Shown here one piece after another: positions 8,463 through 15,876 of a DNA stretch of 32,767 nucleotides. The stretch's first letter is position 1. Each line of letters begins with the position of its first letter. Where the stretch lies: contig JBBQJT010000039.1 in assembly GCA_038326165.1 (NCBI GenBank), forward strand, positions 1-32,767. The letters run 5' to 3'. A program made the translations under genes and the position numbers. Below the pieces are notes generated by a model, which saw nothing but the letters and a program-made list of their open reading frames with translations, was not told the DNA's origin and ran no database searches. This stretch comes from JAEUUM01 sp038326165. Its GTDB lineage: Bacteria; Bacteroidota; Bacteroidia; Chitinophagales; Saprospiraceae.

Positions 8463-9293
8463 TTATTCAGCTTTTGCTGCTCCAGGATTCCAATCCAAAA
8501 TTGCAGGGCTCATTCCCATGTTGCTGAATCCACCATCGTGAAATAAGTTCTGCATAGTTACCATTCGGGTTAGATCGCTGAAAAGACTGATGCAGTAATC
8601 GGCACAGGTTTCAGCTGAAGCATTTCCAAGTGGAGACATTTTATCAGCATAAGAGAAGAATTCTGCAAATCCCTTAACGCCTGATCCTGCAGTTGTGACC
8701 GTAGGAGATTGGGAGATTGTATTTACCCTCACTTTATTTCGAACACCAAAATGATAACCAAAACTTCTTGCAAATGATTCTAACAATGCTTTTGCTTCAG
8801 CCATTTCACTGTAATCGGGAAAAGTGCGTTGTGCTGCGATATAGCTTAAACCCACAATAGATCCCCAATCAGACATGGCATCCATTTTGTACAAAACTTG
8901 CATCATTTTATGGAATGAAATAGCTGATACGTCCAAAGACTTCATCATCCATTCGTAATTCAGATCCGTGTATTCTTTTTTCTTTCTGACATTGAGTGAC
9001 ATCCCGATGGAATGCAAAACAAAATCTATTTTTTTTCCACCAAAAATCTCCATTGATTTAGCAAACAAATCCTCCATTTCGCCTACTTCGGTTGCATCAG
9101 CAGGAATTACTTCGGCGCCTAATTGTTCTCCAAGTTTGTATATTTCACCAAATCGCATTGCTACTGGAGCATTGGTTAAGGTAAGTTTGGCTCCTTGTGC
9201 AGCTGCTTTTTCGGCAATTTTCCAAGCAATCGAGTGCTCATCCAATGCGCCAAAAATCACACCGTGTTTTCCTTGTAACAGATTGTTGTTCAT
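8463..9293 (-). CDS. fabI: Enoyl-[acyl-carrier-protein] reductase (NADH), FabI type
   Basis: A 276-residue short-chain dehydrogenase that reduces trans-2-enoyl-ACP in the last step of each fatty-acid elongation round (type II FAS, cytoplasm). The FabI pattern is complete: cofactor segment GVIFGALDEHSIAWKIA near the N-terminus, HSIGM (94-98), and the catalytic Y151...Y161-x6-K168, which matches Tyr146/Tyr156/Lys163 of E. coli with a constant offset. SQSPTVTTAGSGVKGF, near the substrate-binding helix, is typical of Bacteroidota FabI. It lies between recN (52 bases) and the porin (12 bases) on the same strand. It would be the predicted target of triclosan-like inhibitors. Confidence 0.96.
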   Translation of the reverse strand: MNNNLLQGKHGVIFGALDEHSIAWKIAEKAAAQGAKLTLTNAPVAMRFGEIYKLGEQLGAEVIPADATEVGEMEDLFAKSMEIFGGKKIDFVLHSIGMSLNVRKKKEYTDLNYEWMMKSLDVSAISFHKMMQVLYKMDAMSDWGSIVGLSYIAAQRTFPDYSEMAEAKALLESFARSFGYHFGVRNKVRVNTISQSPTVTTAGSGVKGFAEFFSYADKMSPLGNASAETCADYCISLFSDLTRMVTMQNLFHDGGFSNMGMSPAILDWNPGAAKAE

Positions 9294-9345
9294 CCTTTTT
9301 ATGGTTTTAATTGAGGTGGTAAAAGTAGTTAATTATCTCTTGATA

Positions 9346-11013
9346 TTATACAGCTAATGCTTCAGCAACCAATTCTTGTGCATTTGCCAAAGCAGCTTTG
9401 GTTGGTGGATTGGTGCTCAACATCATAGCAATGGCCTCAATATGTTCATCTTTGGAAAGTACATTTACCTTGGTTGATGTAATTCCATTTTGGTCGGATT
9501 TGGCAACAAAAAGATGTTCTTGAGCAAAGGATGCAACTTGAGGTGAGTGTGTTATCAATATCACTTGATGGTTTTTGGATAAGTTTTGAAGGATGCGACC
9601 CATTTCCAATGCTACCTGACCACTTACCCCACTGTCTATTTCATCATAAATCATGGTAGGAAGTGGAATAGAACTTGCCACCAATGATTGAACACACAAG
9701 GACAATCTGCTCATTTCGCCACCACTTGCTACTGATTTAATGAGTTGAGGTGTCACTCCTTTATTTGCAGAAAACAGAAAATTAACTTCATCGAGTCCAT
9801 TGCCTTGTGCATGTTCATTAGGCCTGAAATCAATCTCAAAAATTGCATTTGGCATTTGCAACCGAATCAAGAGATTGTTGACCTCTAAAGCCATTCTAAG
9901 GGCTGCAGCTTTTCTGCTTTTTCTTATTTTCTCACCTTCGGCATTCAATTCTTTGTTCAGTGACTCTAATTCTTTTTGCAATTTCCCCAATGCCTCTTCA
10001 GGATTTTGGATTCTATCAAGTTTTTCCTCCAACAATGCTTTGATATTTATGAGATCCTCATCCGCGGAAACATTGTGTTTTTTGAAGAGTCTATAGGCCA
10101 TTGATAAGCGGGATTCAATTTCTTCTAAACGTTTTGGATCCATCTCGGTCCTATCTGCCTCTTTTTCGCACCACTCTGCAATATCTTCTAATTCTGCCAG
10201 TGTAGATACAGTTCTGCCTAATACGTCCTTAATGCCAGCGTTGTGCTTACTTGCCTGTTGAAGATTTTGGATGACCTGTCGAATATTGCCACTTATTGAC
10301 ATTTCGGATTCTGACAAGGCTTGAAATGCCGCATAAAGATTTTTTTGAATCGTTTCTGCATTTGCCAATCGAGCTTGCTCCTGTTCAAGTAATTCCATAA
10401 ACCCTATTTCTGGTTTTAGGCTGACAATTTCATCATGTTGGAATTGCCACAATTCTCTATCGGAAGCCCATTCGGCATGATTGGATTGCAGTGCAGACAA
10501 TTCTTTTTGTATAGCTTGGTACCTTTTGAAAATTTGACGATAATTTTTTACTTCAAGCTTTATTTTGGCGTAGGCGTCCAAAGCATCCAATTGAAAGCTA
10601 GGATTTTGTATTTGTAAGGTGTCAAATTGTTGGTGTGATGCGATCAGTCTTGAACAAATAGTTTGTAAAACTTTGAGATTTACTGGAGTATCATTGATGA
10701 AAGTCCTTGATTTTCCGCCGGGAACTATTTCTCTTCTGATAAGTAACTCTGAATCGTAGTCAAGATCTTCCTCTTCAAAACTAGCTTTTAAGTCATATTC
10801 CCTGATATCAAAGATGCCTTCGATTACGCATTTAGCATCCTGCTTCATAAAGCTCTTGCCGTCAACTCGTTCGCCCAATATCAAGTCCAAGGCTCCCAGC
10901 AATATGGATTTACCTGCCCCAGTTTCGCCTGTTATTACGGTCAAGCCTGGTTTAAAACTCAAATTCAGTTCGTCAATAATTGCAAAATTTCGAATGCTCA
11001 GTTCTTTCAACAT
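9346..11013 (-). CDS. recN: DNA repair protein RecN
   Basis: A 555-residue SMC-like ATPase acting in double-strand break repair, where it helps bring broken ends and the recombination partner together. Walker A is GETGAGKS (29-36), preceded by the typical LSIRNFAIIDELNLSFKPG start. A long helical coiled-coil region fills about 150-370. The ABC signature is VASGGEMSRLSL and Walker B is IYDEIDSGVSG, followed by ILITHSPQVA, so all nucleotide-site motifs are present. The length is normal for RecN. It heads a minus-strand run with fabI, the porin and the propeller protein. A TAACTTTG element lies only 7 bases before the ATG, so the transcript may be nearly leaderless. Confidence 0.96.
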   Translation of the reverse strand: MLKELSIRNFAIIDELNLSFKPGLTVITGETGAGKSILLGALDLILGERVDGKSFMKQDAKCVIEGIFDIREYDLKASFEEEDLDYDSELLIRREIVPGGKSRTFINDTPVNLKVLQTICSRLIASHQQFDTLQIQNPSFQLDALDAYAKIKLEVKNYRQIFKRYQAIQKELSALQSNHAEWASDRELWQFQHDEIVSLKPEIGFMELLEQEQARLANAETIQKNLYAAFQALSESEMSISGNIRQVIQNLQQASKHNAGIKDVLGRTVSTLAELEDIAEWCEKEADRTEMDPKRLEEIESRLSMAYRLFKKHNVSADEDLINIKALLEEKLDRIQNPEEALGKLQKELESLNKELNAEGEKIRKSRKAAALRMALEVNNLLIRLQMPNAIFEIDFRPNEHAQGNGLDEVNFLFSANKGVTPQLIKSVASGGEMSRLSLCVQSLVASSIPLPTMIYDEIDSGVSGQVALEMGRILQNLSKNHQVILITHSPQVASFAQEHLFVAKSDQNGITSTKVNVLSKDEHIEAIAMMLSTNPPTKAALANAQELVAEALAV

Positions 11014-11020
11014 AATGTAG

Positions 11021-11028
11021 CAAAGTTA
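11021..11028 (-). promoter_or_regulatory. -7 element (TAACTTTG) abutting recN
   Basis: On the minus strand TAACTTTG fits TAnnTTTG and is separated from the recN ATG by 7 bases. No -33 TTTG is visible at 19-21 bases. If functional, transcription would start at or within a few bases of the start codon. Confidence 0.4.
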
Positions 11029-11115
11029 CAGAAGCAAACGCAATGCATGTTAAGCTTAAGATACGCAATTTTCATTTGAGTCGAAAAGTGTTCAAAATTT
11101 CATGATATTTATGAC

Positions 11116-11823
11116 ATGAAATTAATGTCCTATATTTTTATTGCTGTTTTATGGTCGGGGACTTTTACTGGTTGTCAATCAAGTGAATTGAGACGGCAAG
11201 GCAAAGAGGAAGTCGTATCTGACTTAGAAACTCAGTACCTGAACAAGTATAATTTTATCGCTTTTCGAGGAAATTTCGACATTTTTATTGATGATCATTC
11301 TACAAGTTTGGACAGCTTGTTACGAGGGAGTGGGAGGGAGGCTTTGGAATACCAATTTGTTCAAGATACACTAGTGGTCATAAATAAAAAGCCTTTGCGG
11401 AGCTCACTTAAATGTTCTATCAGAGAAAATGTGAATTTCATGATCTATGATCACGTTAGGATGGAATATGCCAAAACTATTTCAAGCTATTTCACATTAA
11501 AATCCTATGATTCAAGCAAATGTTTTGTTGTTCGAATCAAAGGTGGAAGGATAATTATTGAAGCACACAATGCATCAAGTATTGAACTATTGGCTTCTCA
11601 ATCACCCCGAATAGACATCAAAACCTCAGGAAACTCTATTATTAATGCCGAGCATTTGCTTGTTGATACTGCTTATATTGAAACCCACAGCAAAGGGATT
11701 ATTTCCTTGAATTGCAAGGATTATTTAGAAGCAAGGGGGAGTGGAATTGGTGAAATTAAGTATATCGGAACACCAAAAATTTCAAATCAGTTAAAATATT
11801 CTAAGAAATTAACTTCTTTTTGA
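11116..11823 (+). CDS. Putative lipoprotein with head-GIN-type auto-transporter adhesin domain
   Basis: A 235-residue exported protein. The N-terminus has a hydrophobic stretch followed by FTGC, a plausible lipobox with Cys19-20 as the lipid site, so it is probably an outer-membrane lipoprotein. The body is beta-rich, and its end (SKGIISLNCKDYLEARGSGI, then IKYIGTPKISN) has the Gly/Ser-rich short-strand repeat ending in 'Y-x-G-x-P' that marks the GIN (DUF2807) beta-solenoid family. It lacks the usual N-terminal 'R-x-V-x-x-F' phrase in perfect form but shows a similar YNFIAFRGNFDIFI strand at about residues 49-62. It stands between divergent recN and the downstream sugar dehydrogenase gene, 39 bases apart. 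The role is unknown. Confidence 0.62.
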   Translation: MKLMSYIFIAVLWSGTFTGCQSSELRRQGKEEVVSDLETQYLNKYNFIAFRGNFDIFIDDHSTSLDSLLRGSGREALEYQFVQDTLVVINKKPLRSSLKCSIRENVNFMIYDHVRMEYAKTISSYFTLKSYDSSKCFVVRIKGGRIIIEAHNASSIELLASQSPRIDIKTSGNSIINAEHLLVDTAYIETHSKGIISLNCKDYLEARGSGIGEIKYIGTPKISNQLKYSKKLTSF

Positions 11824-11862
11824 TCAAACCCATAGTATTTTAGCCCTTAAAACATCGAAATT

Positions 11863-13899
11863 ATGAAATTCCAGTTGCTTCTTTTAAGCTTTTTTTTATT
11901 TCTTGCCCTTGCAGTTCATTCACAAAATGGAATAAAACTCAATCAAATAGCGAATGGTTACAACCGACCTTTGGATGTTCAGCATTGTGGTGACAGTCGC
12001 TTGTTTGTAGTAACTCAACCTGGCGAAATCTTTGTTATGGATTCTGCTTATAATAAAACTGTCAAACCGTTTTTAAACATCAAAGCTAAAGTGATCGATA
12101 GTGGAAATGAAAGAGGCCTTTTAGGTCTTGCCTTTCATCCCAATTATAAGCAAAATGGATATTTTTACGTCAATTATATCGACAACGCAGGCAATACAAC
12201 ATTGTCCAGATTTAAAGTAAGCGCTACAAATCCAGATAGCGCAGTTGCGGCTTCAGAGTTCATCATACTGACTGTCGCACAGCCATTTTCCAACCACAAT
12301 GGTGGGTGTGTGTTGTTTGGGCCAGATGGTTATCTTTATATTGCCTCCGGTGATGGTGGAAGCGGCGGCGATCCACAAAATAATGGCCAAAAGAAAAACA
12401 GTTTGCTAGGTAAACTACTAAGGATTGATGTTGACAATGGCACACCATATTCGGTTCCAGCCTCCAATCCATTTGTCGGTGATCCACAGTTTTCACCAGA
12501 AATTTGGTCCTACGGTTTGAGGAATCCTTGGAGATTTAGTTTCGATGCGTTGAATGGTGATATTTGGATTGGTGATGTAGGTCAAGAAAAATTTGAAGAG
12601 ATCAACTTACAATTGGGGACAAGTCCAGGAGGAGAGAATTATGGCTGGCGATGCTATGAAGGGAATGCTACCTACAATACCAATGGTTGTGGTTCGGCAA
12701 GCAATTATGACTTCCCAGTATTTGAGTATCCGCACGGTGGTGGTGATTGCAGTGTGACGGGTGGTTATGTTTACCGAGGTTCCAAATATCCTGGTCTTTA
12801 CGGCAATTTCTTGTATGCTGATTATTGCAGCGGGAATGTTTGGATGTTGACAAAAGGATCAGGTGGTGCTTTTACCAATCAAGTTATGATCAACAGCACC
12901 AATCAAGACTTTAGTAGCTTTGGCGAAGGTTCGGATGGGCAACTGTATGTCTGTGGATTATCAACTGGCAGGATATTGAAATTAGATATGGACTGTCCAA
13001 ATTTTATCCTAAATGGTTCAACTACACCAACATGTAAGGGTCAAGACAATGGTTCAATCAATATCAATGTATCAGGAGGAGGATTACCTTATTCAATCAA
13101 TTGGAGTAACAACAGCAATGCGTCAACTCTGACAGATTTAGAACCAGGAAGTTATGTGGTTACCGTAACCGATTCAAAAGGTTGTGGGTCGATTGATTCT
13201 TTCGCAGTCGAGGAAATTGTTGTAGCACTTGAATTGGATGGAACTCCAAGCTGCATCGATTCGAACAATGGATCTGCAGTTGTTATAGCTTCAGGAAGTG
13301 AAGGATATACATACAATTGGAATACAGGTAATAATATTGATTCATTGCAGTCAGTAGCAGGTGGAACTTATTATGTTACAGTGACAGACAAGAATGGCTG
13401 TGTGATTTCGGACTCTGTATTCATTGCAACAATAGATCTCGATCCTTCGATTTCAATAGAAGGTGACACATTGAGTGCACTATCGCAAACAAACAACATT
13501 TACAATTGGAGTTTCAATGGCAGTTCAATTAAAAATGGCCTTGAAAACTTTGTTTTGGCTCAGGCAAGTGGATTCTATGGGGTTACGGTTACAGATCCTA
13601 CGGGCTTGTGTTCAGAGTCAGATTCAATTTCGTTTGTCCCAACCTATGTCAATCAAGTTCCATTACGCAATGTAAAATTGGCCCCAAATCCGGTTAATAA
13701 TCAATTGAATATTACAATCAATGATCCAAGTATTGCTGGTAGTATTGAATTATTTACTGCCTCTGGTTTGTTTTGTCGTGAAATAATGATTGCAGGGACA
13801 AATACACAGTTAAATATGGAATCTTATCAATCTGGTATGTACATCTTAAAAATTAAAACAGCAAGATTCACAGAGAGCTATAAGATTATCAAAAACTAG
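11863..13899 (+). CDS. Secreted PQQ-dependent sugar dehydrogenase with SprB repeats and T9SS sorting domain
   Basis: A 678-residue exported protein with a signal peptide about 1-20 (VHSQ). Residues about 25-378 form a glucose/sorbosone-dehydrogenase six-bladed propeller (soluble GDH/Yli/HHIP type): ERGLLGLAFHPNY, FSNHNGG with the family's catalytic His, YIASGDGGSGGDPQNNGQ, the RNPWRFSFD motif, and GWRCYEG. Members use PQQ to oxidise aldoses. Two SprB-type repeats follow at about 385-530 (SGGGLPYSINWSN ... PGSYVVTVTDSKGC; YVTVTDKNGC), then a third degenerate Ig-like unit and a T9SS type A domain (about 597-678, VKLAPNPVNNQLN). The layout suggests a surface-attached or secreted oxidoreductase. 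PQQ use and substrate are inferred from the family. The tRNA gene follows on the same strand. Confidence 0.88.
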   Translation: MKFQLLLLSFFLFLALAVHSQNGIKLNQIANGYNRPLDVQHCGDSRLFVVTQPGEIFVMDSAYNKTVKPFLNIKAKVIDSGNERGLLGLAFHPNYKQNGYFYVNYIDNAGNTTLSRFKVSATNPDSAVAASEFIILTVAQPFSNHNGGCVLFGPDGYLYIASGDGGSGGDPQNNGQKKNSLLGKLLRIDVDNGTPYSVPASNPFVGDPQFSPEIWSYGLRNPWRFSFDALNGDIWIGDVGQEKFEEINLQLGTSPGGENYGWRCYEGNATYNTNGCGSASNYDFPVFEYPHGGGDCSVTGGYVYRGSKYPGLYGNFLYADYCSGNVWMLTKGSGGAFTNQVMINSTNQDFSSFGEGSDGQLYVCGLSTGRILKLDMDCPNFILNGSTTPTCKGQDNGSININVSGGGLPYSINWSNNSNASTLTDLEPGSYVVTVTDSKGCGSIDSFAVEEIVVALELDGTPSCIDSNNGSAVVIASGSEGYTYNWNTGNNIDSLQSVAGGTYYVTVTDKNGCVISDSVFIATIDLDPSISIEGDTLSALSQTNNIYNWSFNGSSIKNGLENFVLAQASGFYGVTVTDPTGLCSESDSISFVPTYVNQVPLRNVKLAPNPVNNQLNITINDPSIAGSIELFTASGLFCREIMIAGTNTQLNMESYQSGMYILKIKTARFTESYKIIKN

Positions 13900-13901
13900 A
13901 C

Positions 13902-13909
13902 TAAATTTG
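13902..13909 (+). promoter_or_regulatory. -7 element (TAAATTTG) upstream of tRNA-Val
   Basis: TAAATTTG fits TAnnTTTG and begins just after the stop codon of the dehydrogenase gene, 29 bases before the tRNA. A matching -33 box is not clear. Confidence 0.4.
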
Positions 13910-13938
13910 CGACCGGAATTTAAATCCGTCCTTTTCAA

Positions 13939-14013
13939 GGGCGATTAGCTCAGTTGGTTTAGAGCGCCGCCTCGACAAGGCGGAGGTCGTAGGTTCGAGC
14001 CCTATATCGCCCA
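13939..14013 (+). tRNA. tRNA-Val, anticodon GAC
   Basis: A complete 75-base cloverleaf. The acceptor arm GGGCGAT pairs with ATCGCCC and is followed by discriminator A. The D arm is GCTC/GAGC. The anticodon stem CCGCC/GGCGG encloses the loop TCGACAA, giving anticodon GAC. The T arm is GTAGG/CCTAT around TTCGAGC. CCA is not encoded. It resembles the tRNA-Val(GAC) I recall from Bacteroidota in the acceptor and D arms. The unusual point is C instead of U at position 33, just before the anticodon. A strong hairpin follows directly. Confidence 0.9.
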
Positions 14014-14015
14014 CT
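13994..14015. repeat. Direct repeat copy 1: 3' end of tRNA-Val
   Basis: These 22 bases, from the T loop through the acceptor strand plus two bases past the tRNA, recur without mismatch at 14110-14131 in the same orientation. tRNA 3' ends are common integration sites for mobile elements. Confidence 0.85.
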
Positions 14016-14016
14016 T

Positions 14017-14043
14017 GATATAAAAGCTTTTGGCTTTTATATC
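14017..14043 (+). terminator. Intrinsic terminator after tRNA-Val
   Basis: GATATAAAAGC pairs perfectly with GCTTTTATATC (11 bp) around a TTTTG loop and starts 3 bases after the tRNA. The stem is AT-rich and the following T run is weak (CCTTTG), so it may act as a processing signal as well as a terminator. Confidence 0.6.
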
Positions 14044-14077
14044 CTTTGTATCAATTCATTAGAATGACCAGCAAATG

Positions 14078-14107
14078 CTGATATTGCGACGAACTCGCAA
14101 TCGTCAG
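14078..14107. repeat. Inverted repeat (hairpin) before the tRNA 3'-end copy
   Basis: CTGA-T-ATTGCGA, loop CGAAC, TCGCAAT-CG-TCAG: a 7-bp perfect inner stem and a 4-bp outer stem separated by a small internal loop. It ends 2 bases before the second tRNA 3'-end copy, about where the anticodon arm of a decayed tRNA would lie, but the sequence does not match the tRNA anticodon stem. Confidence 0.6.
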
Positions 14108-14109
14108 TA

Positions 14110-14131
14110 TTCGAGCCCTATATCGCCCACT
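14110..14131. repeat. Direct repeat copy 2: 3' end of tRNA-Val without the rest of the tRNA
   Basis: An exact 22-base copy of 13994-14015, displaced by 116 bases. No D arm or matching acceptor 5' strand precedes it, so it is not a second functional tRNA. It could be the residual att site of a lost element or the leftover of a tandem tRNA deletion. Confidence 0.85.
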
Positions 14132-14397
14132 ACAATCTCAAACTGAAAGCTTTAGGTGCTTGGGTTTATAACTAATTACAGAGATTATAAATGCTTTATA
14201 GAGGATATTGCCATCAGTTTAGTCATTTGAAATTTTATTTCTCCACTCTGCCATCGCCCATTTAATTGTCAAGGTCCAGAATACTTTTCAAATGTAAAAA
14301 GATGTATAAATTGAAATATTACAATCCAATGATCTAATGTGATTGGGAAAAACTTATATCCTTGGAATTAAAAATCTACTGACTAGTTTTACAAGCA
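14132..14397. other. Intergenic region with a decayed rbfA 3' end
   Basis: No open reading frame is present. Apart from the rbfA-like fragment (listed separately), I see no RNA gene or strong terminator. It lies between the tRNA repeats and the end of the T9SS cargo operon. Confidence 0.6.
14241..14275 (-). pseudogene. Displaced, decayed copy of the rbfA 3' end
   Basis: This segment matches 20863-20897 inside rbfA at 32 of 35 positions, in the same orientation, including 18 consecutive identical bases. Read in the rbfA frame on the minus strand it gives DLDN-stop-MGDGRVEK-stop, against HIDNQMGDGREEEE-stop in the intact gene, so the Gln codon CAA has become TAA. Weak similarity may continue a few codons upstream. 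It is non-coding now. It marks the far boundary of the segment that separates it from rbfA. Confidence 0.8.
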
Positions 14398-15876
14398 TCA
14401 CTGCACCACCAACTTTTGGGTAGCCAATACCTGTCCATTTTGGATGATATTGCAGAAATATACACCTGATGGCAGATCAGCTAAATTCATTCTATGTATA
14501 TAACTGTAAGCAGGAATACTGGATTTATAAACCTGCATCCCATAGATATTGGTGATCATAACTTCATAGTCCTGCGCATGCGAGAGGCCTGAATTTAATT
14601 CAATAATACATTGCTCGTTGTGGATGGGGTTGGGGTAAAGGTTAAAGGTCTTAGAAACCAAGAGATCGGTTGTGTTAACCAAGCTGTCGCATGGGCTTCC
14701 GGGTATTTTGGCCAGTTGGTAGTTGATGGGGCAGGGCATCGAACGTGTATTTCTGGTTTTGAGATTCACAGTATTTGGCGTGAAAAACTCTTCCTTTCCA
14801 CCAAAAGGAATGAAAGAAATCCTATGCAACCAAGTTCCGGATGTAATATTCCGAATATAGATTCTGTTTTGTAGATTTACCATTTCTCCAAAATCTGATA
14901 CATCCAAGTAAGAAAGTATAATTGTATCTAATGGAGTAAAGACACCATTTTCATTTTTTAGCTTGAATATTTTACGTCCTGTTGAATAATACATTCGTGT
15001 ATCGTCAAGATTGAAAGCGACTCCACCCCCGCCAAAAGTTTTTTCTTCAATTGGAAATTGTTTAGGATTTGATAGTTTTCCGCTGCATCTGTCAAAATTA
15101 TATACAATCGGACCGCAACTACTATTGTGTTTAACATAAAACTCACCTTTGGTGCTAAAAATATTCATGCCTCTGCCATTTTTGCAATATTGAGGATTGA
15201 GAACGGGTCCAATTTTTTGTGTTGGAAAAAATTCAAATCCAGCTATTCCTAGATACCTTTTATGGTATTCGTTGGTGTTGAATTTGGGAGTAATGATCCA
15301 CCAATCTCTTCCGTTACCTGCTTTTACAATGGCAAATCTTTCTAAATCGCCACTTAGTAAGTCAAAATTTTTAAAATCAACTGTGTATTTTCCGTCTTCT
15401 TCAATAATGTGACTTGCATATAATGGTCCTAGCATTGTTTTGAATTTCTTGTCTTCTCTGATGGCCATGTGTATTAACCAGAATCCATTTCCTTTGGGAT
15501 CAGGAAGGAATACTGCTCCAGTCTCAGCAATATAGCCTCTATTTTCACATACGGCATCAGCCATTGCGCCAGGATTGAGCCCAGTACCATTATCTATGAT
15601 TTCATGGTTGCCATTGGCAATAGAGCATCCATTGGTGTAAAGCAATAAGTTGCCTGAACTATCAGAAATACTGGCCATTGTGGACTCAAAATTCAAGAAA
15701 CTGGGTGAAGCGCTGGTAGCAAAGTTGCCATTGGTGTTGATCAAGGCTTGGAAAGCACCTGGTCTGGTACTATCACTTTCAATTCTATTACCATAGAACC
15801 AATAATTGCTTTGATATTGACCATACGAGCTAATTTTTATCAACATGAATAAGAGTAAAAATCTTAATTTTGTCAT
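14398..15876 (-). CDS. T9SS cargo protein, paralogue of the adjacent upstream gene
   Basis: A 492-residue exported protein: signal peptide about 1-19 (SSYGQ), a repeat-rich propeller-like body, and a T9SS type A domain (about 415-492, FNLYPNPIHNEQ ... GVYFCNIIQNGQ). It shares an ordered series of motifs with its upstream neighbour: SSGNLLLYTNG, GNGRDWW, FDRCSGKLSN, FNLDDTRMYYS and INYQLAKIPGSPCD, so the two arose by duplication. The 'GNGRDWW' and 'FDRC-G' phrases recur in large Bacteroidota surface proteins of unknown role. The start ATG overlaps the neighbour's TGA (ATGA), implying coupled translation as the last gene of a three-gene operon. No enzymatic motif is visible; an adhesive or structural surface role is a guess. 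Confidence 0.78.
   Translation of the reverse strand: MTKLRFLLLFMLIKISSYGQYQSNYWFYGNRIESDSTRPGAFQALINTNGNFATSASPSFLNFESTMASISDSSGNLLLYTNGCSIANGNHEIIDNGTGLNPGAMADAVCENRGYIAETGAVFLPDPKGNGFWLIHMAIREDKKFKTMLGPLYASHIIEEDGKYTVDFKNFDLLSGDLERFAIVKAGNGRDWWIITPKFNTNEYHKRYLGIAGFEFFPTQKIGPVLNPQYCKNGRGMNIFSTKGEFYVKHNSSCGPIVYNFDRCSGKLSNPKQFPIEEKTFGGGGVAFNLDDTRMYYSTGRKIFKLKNENGVFTPLDTIILSYLDVSDFGEMVNLQNRIYIRNITSGTWLHRISFIPFGGKEEFFTPNTVNLKTRNTRSMPCPINYQLAKIPGSPCDSLVNTTDLLVSKTFNLYPNPIHNEQCIIELNSGLSHAQDYEVMITNIYGMQVYKSSIPAYSYIHRMNLADLPSGVYFCNIIQNGQVLATQKLVVQ

Noticed and set aside
12263..12853. Two minus-strand open frames rich in His within the dehydrogenase gene
   Set aside because: Their composition reflects the reverse complement of Gly/Asn/Thr-rich propeller repeats, not real proteins.
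14078..14131. A second tRNA gene
   Set aside because: Only the T loop and acceptor 3' strand match; no acceptor 5' strand or D arm can be found, and the hairpin does not give a normal anticodon arm.
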